From: Paramecium sonneborni
Lineage: Eukaryota; Ciliophora; Oligohymenophorea; Peniculida; Parameciidae
Assembly: GCA_905182985.1 (NCBI GenBank)
Contig: CAJJDN010000082.1
Location: forward strand, 62,001 to 126,000
Direction: 5' to 3'
Length of the DNA stretch: 64,000 nucleotides
Each line of letters begins with the position of its first letter. The stretch's first letter is position 1. This document shows, one piece after another, positions 25,825 to 38,770 of this stretch. Position numbers and translations under genes: made by a program. The notes under the pieces were generated by a model. The model ran no database searches. It was not told where the DNA came from and worked only from the letters and a program-made list of their open reading frames with translations.

Positions 25825-27125
25825 ATGTCTTATTCATAAAAAAACTTTGTAAATTAACCATTCTATTCTCCTGCCAAATTTGAGAATGATCAAAAGGATT
25901 TAATGATATCATAATTAAAAGCTGAAAACTTTGAACTTAAGCAAAATGATCGAGATTATTAAGAATTGGCTACACATTTGAAATCGTTAGAACATAGGTA
26001 ATAAACATTTAACTGTAGATATAATATGTTACATGAAGAAAAAATGAGAAATGAAGTTGAATATAGAAATAGAAGTGATTAGACATTAAAGACCATAGCT
26101 AATTTGAGAAATGAAATTGATAATTTGAAATCCTAGTTAACAGAAAAACATATTGAAAATTAAGAAATGAAAGCAGAGAATTTAGCATTTAAAGAGATTA
26201 CTGAACATAGATCCTAGGAGAATTCAAGAGTTAAAAATGATATGGGTTTATTGTAAGAAAATAATAGAAAATTATATGAAGAAAAGCTAAGATTAGAAAC
26301 AGAGCTATAAGCAGCTAAAGATGAAAGAAAAAGGTAAGTATTTATAAATATTTATTAATAGATTGTTACATGATAGAGAAATATTGAATAATACATATGA
26401 AGATGTATTGGATAAATTGAATGAAAAAGAAAAGTAATTTACATAATTGTAAAGTGAATTTGATAATGTTGAAAAGTAGGCTCTTATTTATAAGGCTGAT
26501 GTAGAGAATGTATAAATATAAATGGCATTAGAAAGATCAACAATGAATTGAAATCAAAGAATGAAAATCTTAAGTATACACGAATGCAGTATTAAGAAGC
26601 ATAGAATTATATTTCATAATTATAAAATGATTTAGAGGAATTACATAAGTAGAAAGAGAAATTTAAATAAGAGAGTTTACTTTATCAAAAAAATTATTAA
26701 TAAGAGGCTGATACTTGTATGGAATTAAATGCATAAGTGATTCAATTAGATCAGACAGTTAAACATTAAGAAAAAACAATAATTGATTAGAGAAATGAAA
26801 TTGAGAAATTAAAATCAATGCATATGGAATGTTTAGAGACTACAGAAGAATTAAATCATGAATTAGATTAAGTTAAAAGAATTAATGATTAATTGGAATA
26901 TTAACATAGAGATGTATTTAAATCAAATAATAATAATAATAGGTAATGGAAGAATTGGATAAATTATCATTAACAGAAGAATAAGCTGCGATGTCTAGAG
27001 CTACTAAATATAAAGAATTAAAGACTAAACTGATTATGGGAACTAAATAATTACAATAGTTCTAATCTCCATTTAAGAGGTTTTCTACTAATAAAAAACC
27101 ATAGATGAAATAATATGATTTTTGA
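25825..27125 (+). CDS. long coiled-coil protein, 398 aa
   Basis: Almost entirely coiled coil with regular heptads (KSQLTEKHIENQEMKAENLA, LLQENNRKLYEEKLRLETEL, LHKQKEKFKQESLLYQKNYQ). The N terminus (SYSQKNFVNQPFYSP) and the C terminus (SPFKRFSTNKKPQMKQYDF) are non-coiled and basic. Four introns are needed: 25997-26017 (21 nt), 26336-26363 (28), 26508-26533 (26) and 26911-26939 (29). The last two were easily mistaken for frameshifts, and with them the spliced length is exactly 399 codons. It could be a basal-body, centrin-scaffold or ciliary protein, as many ciliate coiled coils are. That is inference from composition only. Confidence 0.72.
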
Positions 27126-27173
27126 AAAGTGATTTATTACTATAAATATTTTAATTTTTAACAGCTTTTGAAT

Positions 27174-28717
27174 ATGATTGAAATAAGAAGACCACTATCA
27201 GAAAAGAATTTAGGAAATAGATCAAGTAAAGACTTATAAAGACCAAATTCATCTAATTTACAATAAAAATAGAATTTATAGACTATGAAAAGTTCTATCT
27301 AATTACAAAAACAAAATCAAAACTTTTATTCCAAATATTTTAGTAGTAAAGATTAAAAAGAAAATATTGAAATTCGTTCAAATGTAGAAAGAAACCCATC
27401 AGCTAAATCAAAATAAACACCTTAAGATTATAAAAAATTGTAAGATAAACTCCTCTATCTTGAAAATAAAATCTCATCCATCAAATCTCATATAGATAAT
27501 AGTTAGAGATAATCTAAAAATAGTATAGCATCAAAGTTTTTCTCATAAAACACCTAAAATAATTAAAATTCTACATCTGTTTAAAAGTCTGTGTAAATTG
27601 ATTTCACAAATAGAGGATAGAAGGAATTGAAAGAATAAAAAGAATTAAGAGAATTTGCATCTCAATAACAGAATAAATTAAAATCAAGTACTCTAGTTAA
27701 TAATAGCAATGAATACAAATCCTCTATTGAAGGTACAATAATTAAGAAACCAAGTTTATCAACTTTTGTTACTTAAGTTAAAGCTCCGGTGTCTGATAAT
27801 AAAAATAATTTTAAAAATCTAAAACCAGATTCTGCTAAGGCTGGTAGTTCAATTAAAACAAATTTTAAAAGGAAAAACTCTCAAGAAAAAACAGTAGAGT
27901 CTTCATTTTTATATTATATATCTTCAATTATTAAAGGTTACATGCAACCTGAAATAACAAGGCCAATAGAATTAATAAGAGAACATTTACTTTAAACAAT
28001 GTAAGCATCCTTATTCTAAAAATCTGTAAAAATAATTTCAAATGTTGAAGATAAAAAAATAAATTTACCCTCCACAAATAAGAAAACAATTGTTTTTGAT
28101 TTGGATGAAACACTTATTCATTGCAATGAATCAATACAAGTTCCAGGAGATGTAATTTTACCAATTAAATTCCCATCTGGTGAAATTATAGAGGTATATT
28201 AAACTTAATTTTAGGCTTCAATTAACATTAGACCATATGCTTAGTAAGTGTTATAGACTTTAAATAAGCATTTTGAGATTATAGTATTTACTGCATCTCA
28301 TTCTTGTTATGCAAATGTAGTCATTGATTATTTAGATCCAAATAAAAATGTGATAGCTCATCGATTTTTTAGAGATAGTTGTATGTAAACTGAAGAAGGA
28401 GCATACATTAAAGATTTAAGAGTAATTGGTAATAGATCATTAAATGAAATGGTTTTAGTGGATAATGCAGCATATTCTTTTTGTATTTAACCATTAAATG
28501 GAATTCCAATTATTAACTATTATGATAATAAAATGGATTAAGTATATTATTATTGTTATTATAGGAATTACTCTATCTATAAAATTATTTGATGTCATTA
28601 AGAACAGTTAGAGATGTTAGATAATACAATAGTTAAAATCTTAAATTAAATAAATTTGCTCAATTTACCGATCCTATTGAGTTATTGTAATCTCTTCATA
28701 AAGATTATATCCCTTGA
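27174..28717 (+). CDS. FCP1/SCP-like (NIF) phosphatase
   Basis: A 499-residue protein whose C-terminal 200 residues are a HAD-family CTD phosphatase. Motif I is IVFDLDETLIHCNE (DxDxT nucleophile and acid). It is followed by INIRPYAQQVLQTL, FEIIVFTASHSCYANVV, DYLDPNKNVIAHRFFRDSC, GAYIKDLRVIGNRSLNEMVL, VDNAAYSFCIQPLNGIPI and the closing block FAQFTDPIELLQSL. It dephosphorylates phosphoserine in targets such as the RNA polymerase II tail or other proteins, as in the SCP/Dullard group. The first 290 residues are Ser/Lys/Gln-rich and disordered. Introns are 28194-28214 (21 nt) and 28542-28564 (23 nt). The 49-bp gap from the coiled-coil gene shows tight packing. Confidence 0.92.
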
Positions 28718-28933
28718 TTAATATCAACATATATAATTTTAATTAAAGTTCTATACAAATCTTAAATGGAATGACGTTTATTATTAATATGTGAATTTAT
28801 GGTCTAGATGGTAATTTTATTATCAAATTATATTTGTTGATTCCATCTACAAAATCTCTTTTCATAAATTTTATTATGTAACCTTTATAAATTATATATG
28901 ATTTATAGAGAAAAGTTAAAATTGATTACCAAA

Positions 28934-30532
28934 ATGAATTGTCTAAATGTAATTGAACTTTAAGATTAAATTGAAATGAATATTGGTTGTATTAATATAA
29001 AAATAATTATTGAAAAAATGGAAGAGTTTGAGATATTAGATTTCCATTAATTGTAATAAGAAAAAGAAGGAATAGATTAGGCAGCATAGTTTTTACAGAA
29101 AAAGATCTAAAATGGGTTTAAAGTTAGTATAGTGATTAAAAAATAACATAAGTTTGCTTTACCTCCTTTGTAACAAAAGAAAAATGATTTATTTTCTAAA
29201 TAACACTAACCTATAGACTTAGTATAATTTATTTTAAGATAATAGATTAGTTAAAGTTCTGAGATAATTGAGAATAATGATAAATAAGGTTCTTTGACAT
29301 CTTCACATTCATATTCTAGTATCAAAATGAATAAAAAATAATTAACAATTCCTCCTACTCAAAATGAAACTCCAATATAAGATTAGGAAGAGGAGAAGAG
29401 TATAAAATCAGATGATGATCAAATTTCCTTAAAATACAACAAAAATAACAGTTTTAAACATTCTTTAAAGGATAATATATTAAGTCAAAAGATTCAAAAA
29501 GGATTACTATTTTAAAGAGATGGAAAGTCAAAATTAGCAGTAGAAAAGATGATGGATGTATATAAAGAAGGAAATGAGAAATTAAAATCATGTTAAGATT
29601 AATAATAAATTTCAGTATTAATAATAATTTGTATTTAATCACTTTGTTATGCATCTCAAATATTTAAGTAATTAGGATAATTTAATGAAGCTTTAAGGTA
29701 TTATTATGATATTTTTGAATTCTAGATGTTTAGATAAATGTTTAAGTTAATTTGAAATTAATGATTTTGATTTATTATGTCAAATATACATATCAAAAGC
29801 ATAATATTGCTTACTTAATAATCAATATTTATAATCCTTAGATAATTATACTAAAGCATTAATTTAATATGAATAAGTGAATTGGAAATTGGAAATAGCT
29901 AAATTATTAGTTAAAATCTCATTTGTATATGCTTTATTAAGTAAATCTAAATAATTTAAAAAAACAGGCGATTTTGCTGATGCAAAGAAAATATGTTATG
30001 AAGGTTTATCCATATTGTAAAACAAATTGAATAATTCCGATCCAAGAATTTATGAAACATACTATACTTTGGGATGCATCTTCTATCTAGAGAAAGAATA
30101 CGATTTTGCCTTAGAATATTTAGATTAATCCAAATAGGGATTCATTAAATTGTAATAGAAACATCACATTATCAATTTTAAATAGATATGGCGAAAAACA
30201 TTAAAGCATTATTAAGATTCTCAATTTATAGGGCGTAATTAATCATCTATAAGGAAATAGTATAAATGCTATGGAACTCTATGAATAGATTGTTTGTTTA
30301 TATGGGTAATAACTTAATTTATTTTAGAGAGTCTTTAAGTTTTGGATTGGCCTTAGTTTTGAATAATCTAGCCTTAGCATATTTAGATAGGATGAAATTT
30401 AAAAGTGCCAAATTATCTTTTGAAAAAGCTATTACTATTCTGAAAGTATATCTAAATGAATAGCATCCAACTTTTTAAAGAATAGAAAAAAATTAGAAAC
30501 TTGTTCTAGCAGCTACTCTATCTTATATGTGA
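28934..30532 (+). CDS. TPR-repeat protein, 504 aa
   Basis: The C-terminal two-thirds is a tetratricopeptide solenoid. Repeats include FKQLGQFNEALRCLDKCLSQ, ISKAQYCLLNNQYLQSLDNY, DFADAKKICYEGLSIL, TYYTLGCIFYLEKEYDFALE, LQGNSINAMELYEQIVCLYG and LNNLALAYLDRMKFKSAKLS, ending EQHPTFQRIEKN in the manner of kinesin-light-chain-type TPRs. The first 170 residues are Gln/Ser/Lys-rich. Introns are 29698-29725 (28 nt), 30152-30185 (34 nt, among the longest here) and 30306-30327 (22 nt), giving 505 codons exactly. It is likely a protein-interaction scaffold; the partner is unknown. Confidence 0.85.
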
Positions 30533-30934
30533 TTTTAATTATTCTATTTTTGTTATTTATATAAAAAATGATATTAAAATATATTTTCATTAAAAATAAC
30601 ATTTATATATAATCTATTATCCCTAAAAATAAAGCTCTAAAGTAAGATCTATTAACTCTTTATAAAAATCTAAAAAATTTAGAATTGGAAATAATATTAA
30701 AACCAATTGTAATTTATCAATATATGTAGAGATGGCATTCTACTTCAGAGATAAAAATAAGATTTTATATAAAGAATTTAAGTATCAACAACTATTCATT
30801 ATTTAATAAGGTCAAAGTTTATTCTCTATTAAAAAAAAAGTCTTTAAAATATAAAAATATTTTATGAAAAATTTTTAGAAAAGAATATTTGAATAAAAGA
30901 AATGTAATAGCTTTTATTAAGATAAAAACATAAC
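30533..30934. other. intergenic between converging TPR and NOT3/5 genes
   Basis: About 400 bp. A table-6 frame from ATG 30733 (MAFYFRDKNKILYKEFKYQQ) is open but soon runs into the opposite-strand NOT3/5 gene and has weak protein character, so I do not call it. Otherwise AT-rich. Confidence 0.4.
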
Positions 30935-31911
30935 TCATTAAATTAATTCTTATTGTAATATATGTTTTTTCTTAAATGCAAAATCTTATTTTTTTTTCTG
31001 CTACCATTTTAGTTCAAAATCAAAATACAAGAAAGGTCCTTTAAGAACTTTTTCATTTTCTTCCTCTTTCTATAATTTATATAACTAAAGTATTACATAC
31101 TAAAAGTGTTTATCTTTCTTCATCCATAATCCATGTTTAGTATTGTAAATCCATTAATTCTTAATTAATTCCCTTGCTGCCATTTATTATTCAGTAGGTT
31201 CTTTGTGATAATAGAATACATAAAATAATGTATCACATGATAATTAACTGAAAACAGAATGAGGTAGCATTTTGTATTTAGGTAGTAAACTATTTAAATT
31301 TAATTTCTCCTTAAAAGTTGGGGGTTAATAATAATCATTTTTCTAAGGTCTATCATTGTAACTAAAATCCATCATTTTAATTTTGTATGCAGCAGAATTT
31401 TGATCTACCAATTATGCTTATTGAGTTGCAGCTTTTTAATCAAAAGGCTCAATTGTTAATCTATTAGATTACAAGACTCGATCATTCCATAAAGTTTGCA
31501 CTATTTTGTTTTAGTACAATTAATTAATAATCTAAAGAATTAATCATCTTTTTACTTAATTAATTTCTGTTTCATGTTCAGGATTATCTAAATTTGAATA
31601 CATAATCTCCAAAAGAGCCAATAATTTTTACCATTTCTTATCCTATAAAAAAATACAAACTTTTTATACATCTATAATTAAATAATGCAAATCCTCATAC
31701 AATTATTTGATTCTATCAATTTGATTTTGAAAACTTTTTAATTTGTTTTATCTATCTTAACCTCCTTGAATTTTTCTTTTCTAAAATTGATATGTTATTA
31801 TACTTTCTTAATGTCTTGATTAATTTCTGAGGCTCTCAATTCAAGCATAGTAATTTGATCCTTTAATTACACTTGATAAGTTTGATAAGAATTGCTTGAT
31901 TATTAAATCAT
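30935..31911 (-). CDS. CCR4-NOT complex subunit NOT3/NOT5
   Basis: A subunit of the CCR4-NOT deadenylase complex that shortens mRNA poly(A) tails. The 309-residue product is short for NOT3 (usually more than 600). The N terminus keeps a helical Not3-like part (YQVQLKDQITMLELRASEIN, NQIDRIKQLYEDLHYLIIDV). The C terminus is a clear NOT2/3/5 box: LLPKYKMLPHSVFSQLSCDT, LFYVFYYHKEPTEQQMAARE, LIKNQWIYNTKHGLWMKKDK, GPFLYFDFELKWQQKK, QDFAFKKKHI. Two introns were used: one of 24 nt at 31532-31555, and a 23-nt GT...AG intron in the 5' part (about 31770-31792) that removes an apparent frameshift. The start lies 21 bp from the P5B ATPase stop. Confidence 0.85.
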
Positions 31912-31931
31912 TAATAAATATTATGAATATT

Positions 31932-34900
31932 TCAGAATTGTATTGATTGCACTTTCGTTTTGAATACCAATTTTGGAACAACAACCTTTTCATAAATAAA
32001 TGTAATAGTAGCATTTATTATAGCAATAATTCCTAGTAAACTAGTCCAAGATACAGGCATAATATATTGATCATCATAACTCTAAAAAATGAACTAAAAA
32101 TATAAAAATAGCATAATTTACTCCCATAATGTCATCAATATAATCGATTCTCATAAGAAGGAACACAATTGCAAGAATGAATAGAAAGATAGTACTTCCT
32201 ATAAAATATAGATTTGTATAAAATGGTTTTCGGAATGGTTTTCCATTTGAATAAGCCAAGGCAATCATTAAATATTGGAAATTTCCAAAAATAAACAAAG
32301 TTGTATTTTCAAAACAAACTTTCATTGTTTCATCATTAAGATCATTTTCGTTCAATTATTCATTAGATATAAACCATGATTATTTGAGCAACAATAAATA
32401 GACTGCTAATTAAAAAGCTAATTATATAATAGTTTGTCCAATAACAGATCCCAAAACAGAATAACTAATTAATGAAGATCCAGGCACATATTTATTAATT
32501 TTAGCAGCTTAAACTAATCCCATTGTCATACTCAAAGGGAATATAGTAAATAGATCGTTATAAAGATATTAGTTATCAGTTAAATTTGATTATTTAAGAT
32601 AGAGAATTGTAACTTAAATGAATTGAATCATAGAATAAAGTGCCATGAATTTGAAACAGCAAAATGAAGTAGTTAAAGCTGCTCTACCTTATGATAATAA
32701 AATAGGAACACATGAAATATCTTAGATTTGACTTGTAAATGGTGCAGCAATAGAAGCTTCTGCTTATGATAATGAAATTCCTGCATCAGCAGTTTTCAAG
32801 GCTCCACAATCATTAGCACCATCACCACAGAATCCAACTAAAGGTTATGATTTATGTTTCTATAATTGTTAAATTAGATTGGCTTTCTCTTCTGGTCTCA
32901 TTCTAGCATACACAATAGTTTTTTCAAGAATATTATTTAGAGTTGCTTAAGATCCAAATTTATTTAAATGCATAAATGCTCCACCAGAGATAGCCAATAC
33001 ATAATTCTCATGGTCTTTCCATGGTTGTTCTTCCATGAAATCACCGTCAGTATAAATTTCACTAATATTATCAAGTTAAATAGTAACAGGAGGTGGATCT
33101 TCCAGCAAAGATTTATTTTTTACTAAATTTTTAGAGAATGATCTTTAATTTAAGTATTCAAAATCTTATTAAATATCTACATCTTTTTCTATTTCATCAA
33201 GATTATTAATGAGTTTTTATTATGGTTCTAATGTATCTTCATTTAACTCATTTTAGTTATATTCAAAATCTTTCCAAGATACATAATATTTTCCATTAAA
33301 TTTCTTTTCGCTTAATTCTCCTAAATAAACTCTTTAATTTTCAATTAATCCACATTATCTAGCTACACTAATAGCAGTTAATACATTATCACCAGTAACC
33401 ATAATAGATCTTATATGAGCATCTTTCAACTATTGAATAATTTTAGTTGTAATCGGTTTCAATTTGTTTTCCATAATAATAAATCCAATAAAATTTAAAT
33501 TTAATTCAACGTCATTTCGATCCATATCTATTTATGATATATATTTTTATGCCATTCCCAATACTCTAAATCCATTAATTGCATAGAAATCTAAAACTTA
33601 ATGAAAATTAAATGGAATTGACTCATTATTACACAATTATCTTAATTTCTCAGGAGAACCTTTCATATAAACTTAATATTGATCATTTTCTCTAATAATA
33701 ACTGACATTCTTTATAATTTTGATGAGAATTCAAATCTCTTAACAATTTCTACATTGATCCTATCATTGTTACTAATTCTTATAATTCCTTCCTTTTCTT
33801 CAATTAATTCACAATTTGTAGATTCAAACATTTTCAATTCTAAAGGATCGCCTACTAATTTTCCTTTAACTTATGATAATCCATGACAAGTAGCCATTCC
33901 TCTTACAAAATTTACATCAGTATTATTATCTATTTATGTTACAATCTATGAAAATCTTTGATTCTCTATCATTCTAATTCCATACATATCCAAACCCTCT
34001 TCTGTTAATGTTCCTGTTTTATCAAAACACATAATTGTTACTTTTCCACTAATATTAACCTTTTAAGGTGATATACAAAATATTTTAGAATTCTTTAATC
34101 TTGCCAATGCTATACTTATACCAATTTATAAACATGTAGGTAATGCTGGTGGAACTGTTATTGTTATTAAATCTAAACCTTCATTTATAAATTCCCATGT
34201 TGATATTGAATCATCCATTAAATATTCTATTTTATTTGGTACTGTTATTATAAATCCTATCACTGCTAAAATAGCCATAATTCCTACAAATTTCATTGAA
34301 TCAGCATAGAATTTAAATGAATTCTAAACTGGAAACATTATCGATCTAATTAATTATCCTTTCTAAGTATTAAACGCTGTTTGAGTTACTAATGCTATTA
34401 CTTCAGATCCTTTTATCTCCATACAAGTTGTTCCTGCAAATAAAGTAAATTATTTGCCTGAATCTTAAGGATCATATATTTCTTTATTAATAGGAAGCTC
34501 TGTTTTTAAAACTGGTATTGATTCTCCTGTTAACATAGCTTCATTAAATATGACCTAACCATTTAATAATATAGCATCACATGGCATTATCATTCCATCC
34601 TTTATAATCAATTTATCACCAGGTACCAAATTTATTGATTCTATTTCTTTAACCTCACCTTCATCTAATATTTGAATTGGAATATTAAATTTAGATAATT
34701 ATTATAAGCGATAGAAACTCTTTCTTTATTCATAAAGTGTTATAAATATTGAAATAAGTGATGTGAGTAAAATTACTGTTGCATATCGCTGATATGATGC
34801 CCAAAACCACAATAAAACCGAACAAAACTATTATTTCAATTACTTATACTTAGAAAATGTAAAATGGACTCAAGACTTCTTCAATTAACGTTTTTAAAAT

Positions 34901-35401
34901 TCCTTTGTCTGGTATTTCTGTATTGTTTTATCCAAATATCTCAAGCTATTAGTTCCTATTTATTGATTATTATCGTATTTCTTATTATATCATGTTCTGA
35001 TATTTTGTTTCTATTGGATCAAATCCACATTCACTATAAGTGTACCTATATAATCTATATTCAATAAAAAGACTTCCATCTTTAGAACAATTTGATTTAA
35101 CCAAGGTTTAAGATTTGTCTATAAAGAATTTACAAAAACACTTACCTTATCCTATTATTAAAAAATGAGTAGCGGATTTTGGAACACACTTCTTTGCACG
35201 GAAAAAAAGGAAAATTCTTAAGTCCCATCTTGTAACTAAATACAATAACCCACAAGTAATTAAGGACAGAAAGCCAAATAACACAGTTTTGAATACTGAA
35301 ATACGACAAGATATTATTTCTTATATGAGACCTTCTTATTGGATATTTATTGGATGCTTAAATTATACCCTATAATTGTGATTTATAAATGGTTATTTCA
35401 T
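31932..35401 (-). CDS. P5B-type ATPase (ATP13A2-like)
   Basis: A 1130-residue P-type ATPase of lysosomal/endosomal membranes; animal relatives export polyamines. Seen in order: two N-terminal helices ([20 protein letters not shown]), the A-domain LTGESIPV, the P5B signature [20 protein letters not shown], the phosphorylation motif [15 protein letters not shown] with the aspartate at about residue 444, the N-domain [42 protein letters not shown], and the hinge [20 protein letters not shown] followed by [13 protein letters not shown], then six C-terminal helices. The PPALP motif and SLSQAEAS identify P5B. Introns are 35119-35145, 34828-34849 and 32094-32121 (27, 22, 28 nt), giving 1131 codons exactly. 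Its start codon is 10 bp from that of the divergent membrane protein. Confidence 0.95.
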
Positions 35402-35411
35402 TTAATTAAAA

Positions 35412-35998
35412 ATGTTAAACTTAAAATAACTTTTAATTGCACTACATCACATCACAATAATACTTTAATTTAATCGATTGAAATATTCAATCTAAGAGAT
35501 TTTACTACACGACAGCTTCTACTCTTATAAATTAGTAAATGATTATTCTGCTCAATCTATTAAAATGGTTTACTAATCTACTGAAATATCCTTGATTTTT
35601 TATATGATTTTCACAGCCTCCTACACCATCTAATTAATAGTATTGTTTTTCAGAAGTAATAAAAACTTAAATCGATACATATATTATCACATTTATTTAT
35701 TAATACTCCTTTATACTGTCGGCTAATTAGTATAAATTTATTATTACAATTTTCAAGAAGAATTAACTAAATTAACATCTTATTAAAATTAAGAGAATAA
35801 ATAAGATATCTATAAAAGATTTACAAAAAGAAGGTCAACTTGCTTAAACTATTTGGATACTATATTTTATGTATACTGTTATAATAATTGTGATCTTGAA
35901 AATTTCTTATTTGTATTTTGGATTGCACTAATATGCTAAGTTTATGCAAATCGAATTATGATATTTATATTTTTATTTTAAATGATTATAAATGATTA
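35412..35998 (+). CDS. multi-pass membrane protein, duplicated 5' copy
   Basis: Identical to 36775-37361 and cut at N35999. Read it with the longer copy downstream. Confidence 0.6.
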
Positions 35999-35999
35999 N

Positions 36000-36764
36000 G
36001 ATTCTATTTCTTTAACCTCACCTTCATCTAATATTTGAATTGGAATATTAAATTTAGATAATTATTATAAGCGATAGAAACTCTTTCTTTATTCATAAAG
36101 TGTTATAAATATTGAAATAAGTGATGTGAGTAAAATTACTGTTGCATATCGCTGATATGATGCCCAAAACCACAATAAAACCGAACAAAACTATTATTTC
36201 AATTACTTATACTTAGAAAATGTAAAATGGACTCAAGACTTCTTCAATTAACGTTTTTAAAATTCCTTTGTCTGGTATTTCTGTATTGTTTTATCCAAAT
36301 ATCTCAAGCTATTAGTTCCTATTTATTGATTATTATCGTATTTCTTATTATATCATGTTCTGATATTTTGTTTCTATTGGATCAAATCCACATTCACTAT
36401 AAGTGTACCTATATAATCTATATTCAATAAAAAGACTTCCATCTTTAGAACAATTTGATTTAACCAAGGTTTAAGATTTGTCTATAAAGAATTTACAAAA
36501 ACACTTACCTTATCCTATTATTAAAAAATGAGTAGCGGATTTTGGAACACACTTCTTTGCACGGAAAAAAAGGAAAATTCTTAAGTCCCATCTTGTAACT
36601 AAATACAATAACCCACAAGTAATTAAGGACAGAAAGCCAAATAACACAGTTTTGAATACTGAAATACGACAAGATATTATTTCTTATATGAGACCTTCTT
36701 ATTGGATATTTATTGGATGCTTAAATTATACCCTATAATTGTGATTTATAAATGGTTATTTCAT
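36000..36764 (-). CDS. P5B ATPase 5' end, duplicated copy (partial)
   Basis: Repeats the N-terminal 765 bp of the ATPase gene on the downstream contig, from the start codon at 36764 to the contig edge. It is not a second gene. Confidence 0.75.
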
Positions 36765-36774
36765 TTAATTAAAA

Positions 36775-37837
36775 ATGTTAAACTTAAAATAACTTTTAAT
36801 TGCACTACATCACATCACAATAATACTTTAATTTAATCGATTGAAATATTCAATCTAAGAGATTTTACTACACGACAGCTTCTACTCTTATAAATTAGTA
36901 AATGATTATTCTGCTCAATCTATTAAAATGGTTTACTAATCTACTGAAATATCCTTGATTTTTTATATGATTTTCACAGCCTCCTACACCATCTAATTAA
37001 TAGTATTGTTTTTCAGAAGTAATAAAAACTTAAATCGATACATATATTATCACATTTATTTATTAATACTCCTTTATACTGTCGGCTAATTAGTATAAAT
37101 TTATTATTACAATTTTCAAGAAGAATTAACTAAATTAACATCTTATTAAAATTAAGAGAATAAATAAGATATCTATAAAAGATTTACAAAAAGAAGGTCA
37201 ACTTGCTTAAACTATTTGGATACTATATTTTATGTATACTGTTATAATAATTGTGATCTTGAAAATTTCTTATTTGTATTTTGGATTGCACTAATATGCT
37301 AAGTTTATGCAAATCGAATTATGATATTTATATTTTTATTTTAAATGATTATAAATGATTAAAAAGCAAGTATTAAAAAATACAAAAAATCAATATTTAT
37401 TTTGATGTTTATAAAGAGAGCAGGCAAATAAAGAATGTTAATTATATTCTTGGAGTCAAGCTTAATTCAATGAATTGAAATACTATATGATATTAATTCT
37501 AACATGCATTTATCTCCAATATGCCTCTACTTCAATATCAAAAAAATATAGTATTAGTTAACTATCGAATTTTTTGCCATAATAAAATAGGTAACTAATT
37601 AGATTAAATTATATCATTTTTATCTATGATTGTTTAATTTTGATAAGATATTATGTTTTTTTTCATAAACACTCTACTTCTATTAAGTTTTCTCAAATAA
37701 AAGAATAAATATATCTGTAGACCTTACTTATTTAAATAGGTTGTTTAATCCTTAAAAATTTATCGCATGTGGATAAAAGTTTTGTAAGATAGCAACCTTA
37801 CAAAATTCAATCCATACAATGTTCTCCTAGTAGCTGA
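36775..37837 (+). CDS. multi-pass membrane protein of unknown family
   Basis: ATG 36775 opens MLNLKQLLIALHHITIILQF. Hydrophobic spans alternate with loops: STEISLIFYMIFTASYTIQL, YIYYHIYLLILLYTVGQLVQ, ENFLFVFWIALICQVYANRI, MIFIFLFQMII, KSIFILMFI. After about 37450 coding text continues one frame over (LKYYMILILTCIYLQYAS, then NYIIFIYDCLILIRYYVFFH) to TGA 37835-37837. No clean intron joins the two parts, so a missed boundary or an extra base near 37420-37465 is likely. The hydrophobic pattern over more than five segments argues for a real gene, perhaps one of the large ciliate families of TM-RING or receptor-like proteins, but no diagnostic motif is seen. Divergent from the P5B ATPase. Confidence 0.5.
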
Positions 37838-38770
37838 TTGGCTTAATAATTGTTCAATTTAATTAACTAAATAGATTACAATTGGTAAATAGGTCAGTTT
37901 TAAAGAATTTAATTGTTTTTCTAAGACTGATAAATTCTAAATTTTGAATTGAAAAAAAATATTCGATTTGGAAAAAATTTCACTCAAATTAATGTTTAAA
38001 TTTAAAATGTTAGTAAGAATTCTAAAAAATTAATTTAAAATATCAAAAAAATCTATTTCAAAAAGCAACTATTTTGATTGGATAAAATTATTAATTAGTA
38101 TGTTTTTTCTTGTATTTTAAATATAAGAGCATTCCTTTTCTAGGTATAAGTTTTAAATATAAAATTATAAATAATAACAGGCTTCTTAATAAATCTTTAT
38201 TATCACTCGGAAAAGTCACAGCAAATTAGTAAAATACCAAAAAACTTAAGACCCATATTAGTTAATATCAATTCTATTTTTTTTTAGTTTTCTTCAGAAT
38301 ACAAGTTAGAACCATCTGTACCTTGATGCACAGATATTGTCAATCGAAATAATATATTATTGAAATAGATTAAATACCTTCTACTTATTAAATTTAGATA
38401 ATTAATGAAATTTTTGTTTTTATAGAGTTATTTACACAAGAATATATATTTAGAGTAAATTATGATTAGTATTAATAACATTAGTTTATAGGAAAAATAA
38501 AAGATTTATATTTAAGATTATAACAAAGGAAGTTAAGTATTTGATTAAAATATTCTGATGAAAATCTTAAAGAATAACATATTGTTTTGGATATGTTATA
38601 GGATCTATATTCATAAAATAATTTATATTATGTCAAACTGATTAATTTATTGTGTAATTTCAATTTCATTAATAAATATCTGTTAATGGAAATGTTTTTT
38701 TTCATTTTTTAATATTTGTTTTATTTTACAAATTGTTACTAAGACAATTCTACTTTAATATTTATATAAT
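37838..38770. other. gene-poor AT-rich stretch upstream of the NEK kinase
   Basis: More than 900 bp with no frame I can support. Short plus-strand text (LLVADWLNNCSIQLTKQI near 37830) may be the tail of the membrane-protein gene. The part from 38321 recurs at 39336 because of the assembly overlap. Confidence 0.4.

Larger units (their letters stand above)
34637..37361. repeat. exact 1362-bp direct duplication around N35999 (assembly overlap)
   Basis: 34637-35998 equals 36000-37361 with offset 1363 and one N between. It repeats the 5' part of the P5B ATPase gene and the first 587 bp of the divergent membrane-protein gene. As at the other two N positions, overlapping unmerged contig ends explain it better than a real duplication. 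Confidence 0.92.

Noticed and set aside
26500..26945. Two frameshifts in the coiled-coil gene
   Set aside because: Introns 26508-26533 and 26911-26939 restore the frame exactly.
36840..37400. Minus-strand gene upstream of the P5B ATPase
   Set aside because: Short minus frames exist, but the plus strand gives one long hydrophobic protein with a start codon, which is more convincing.
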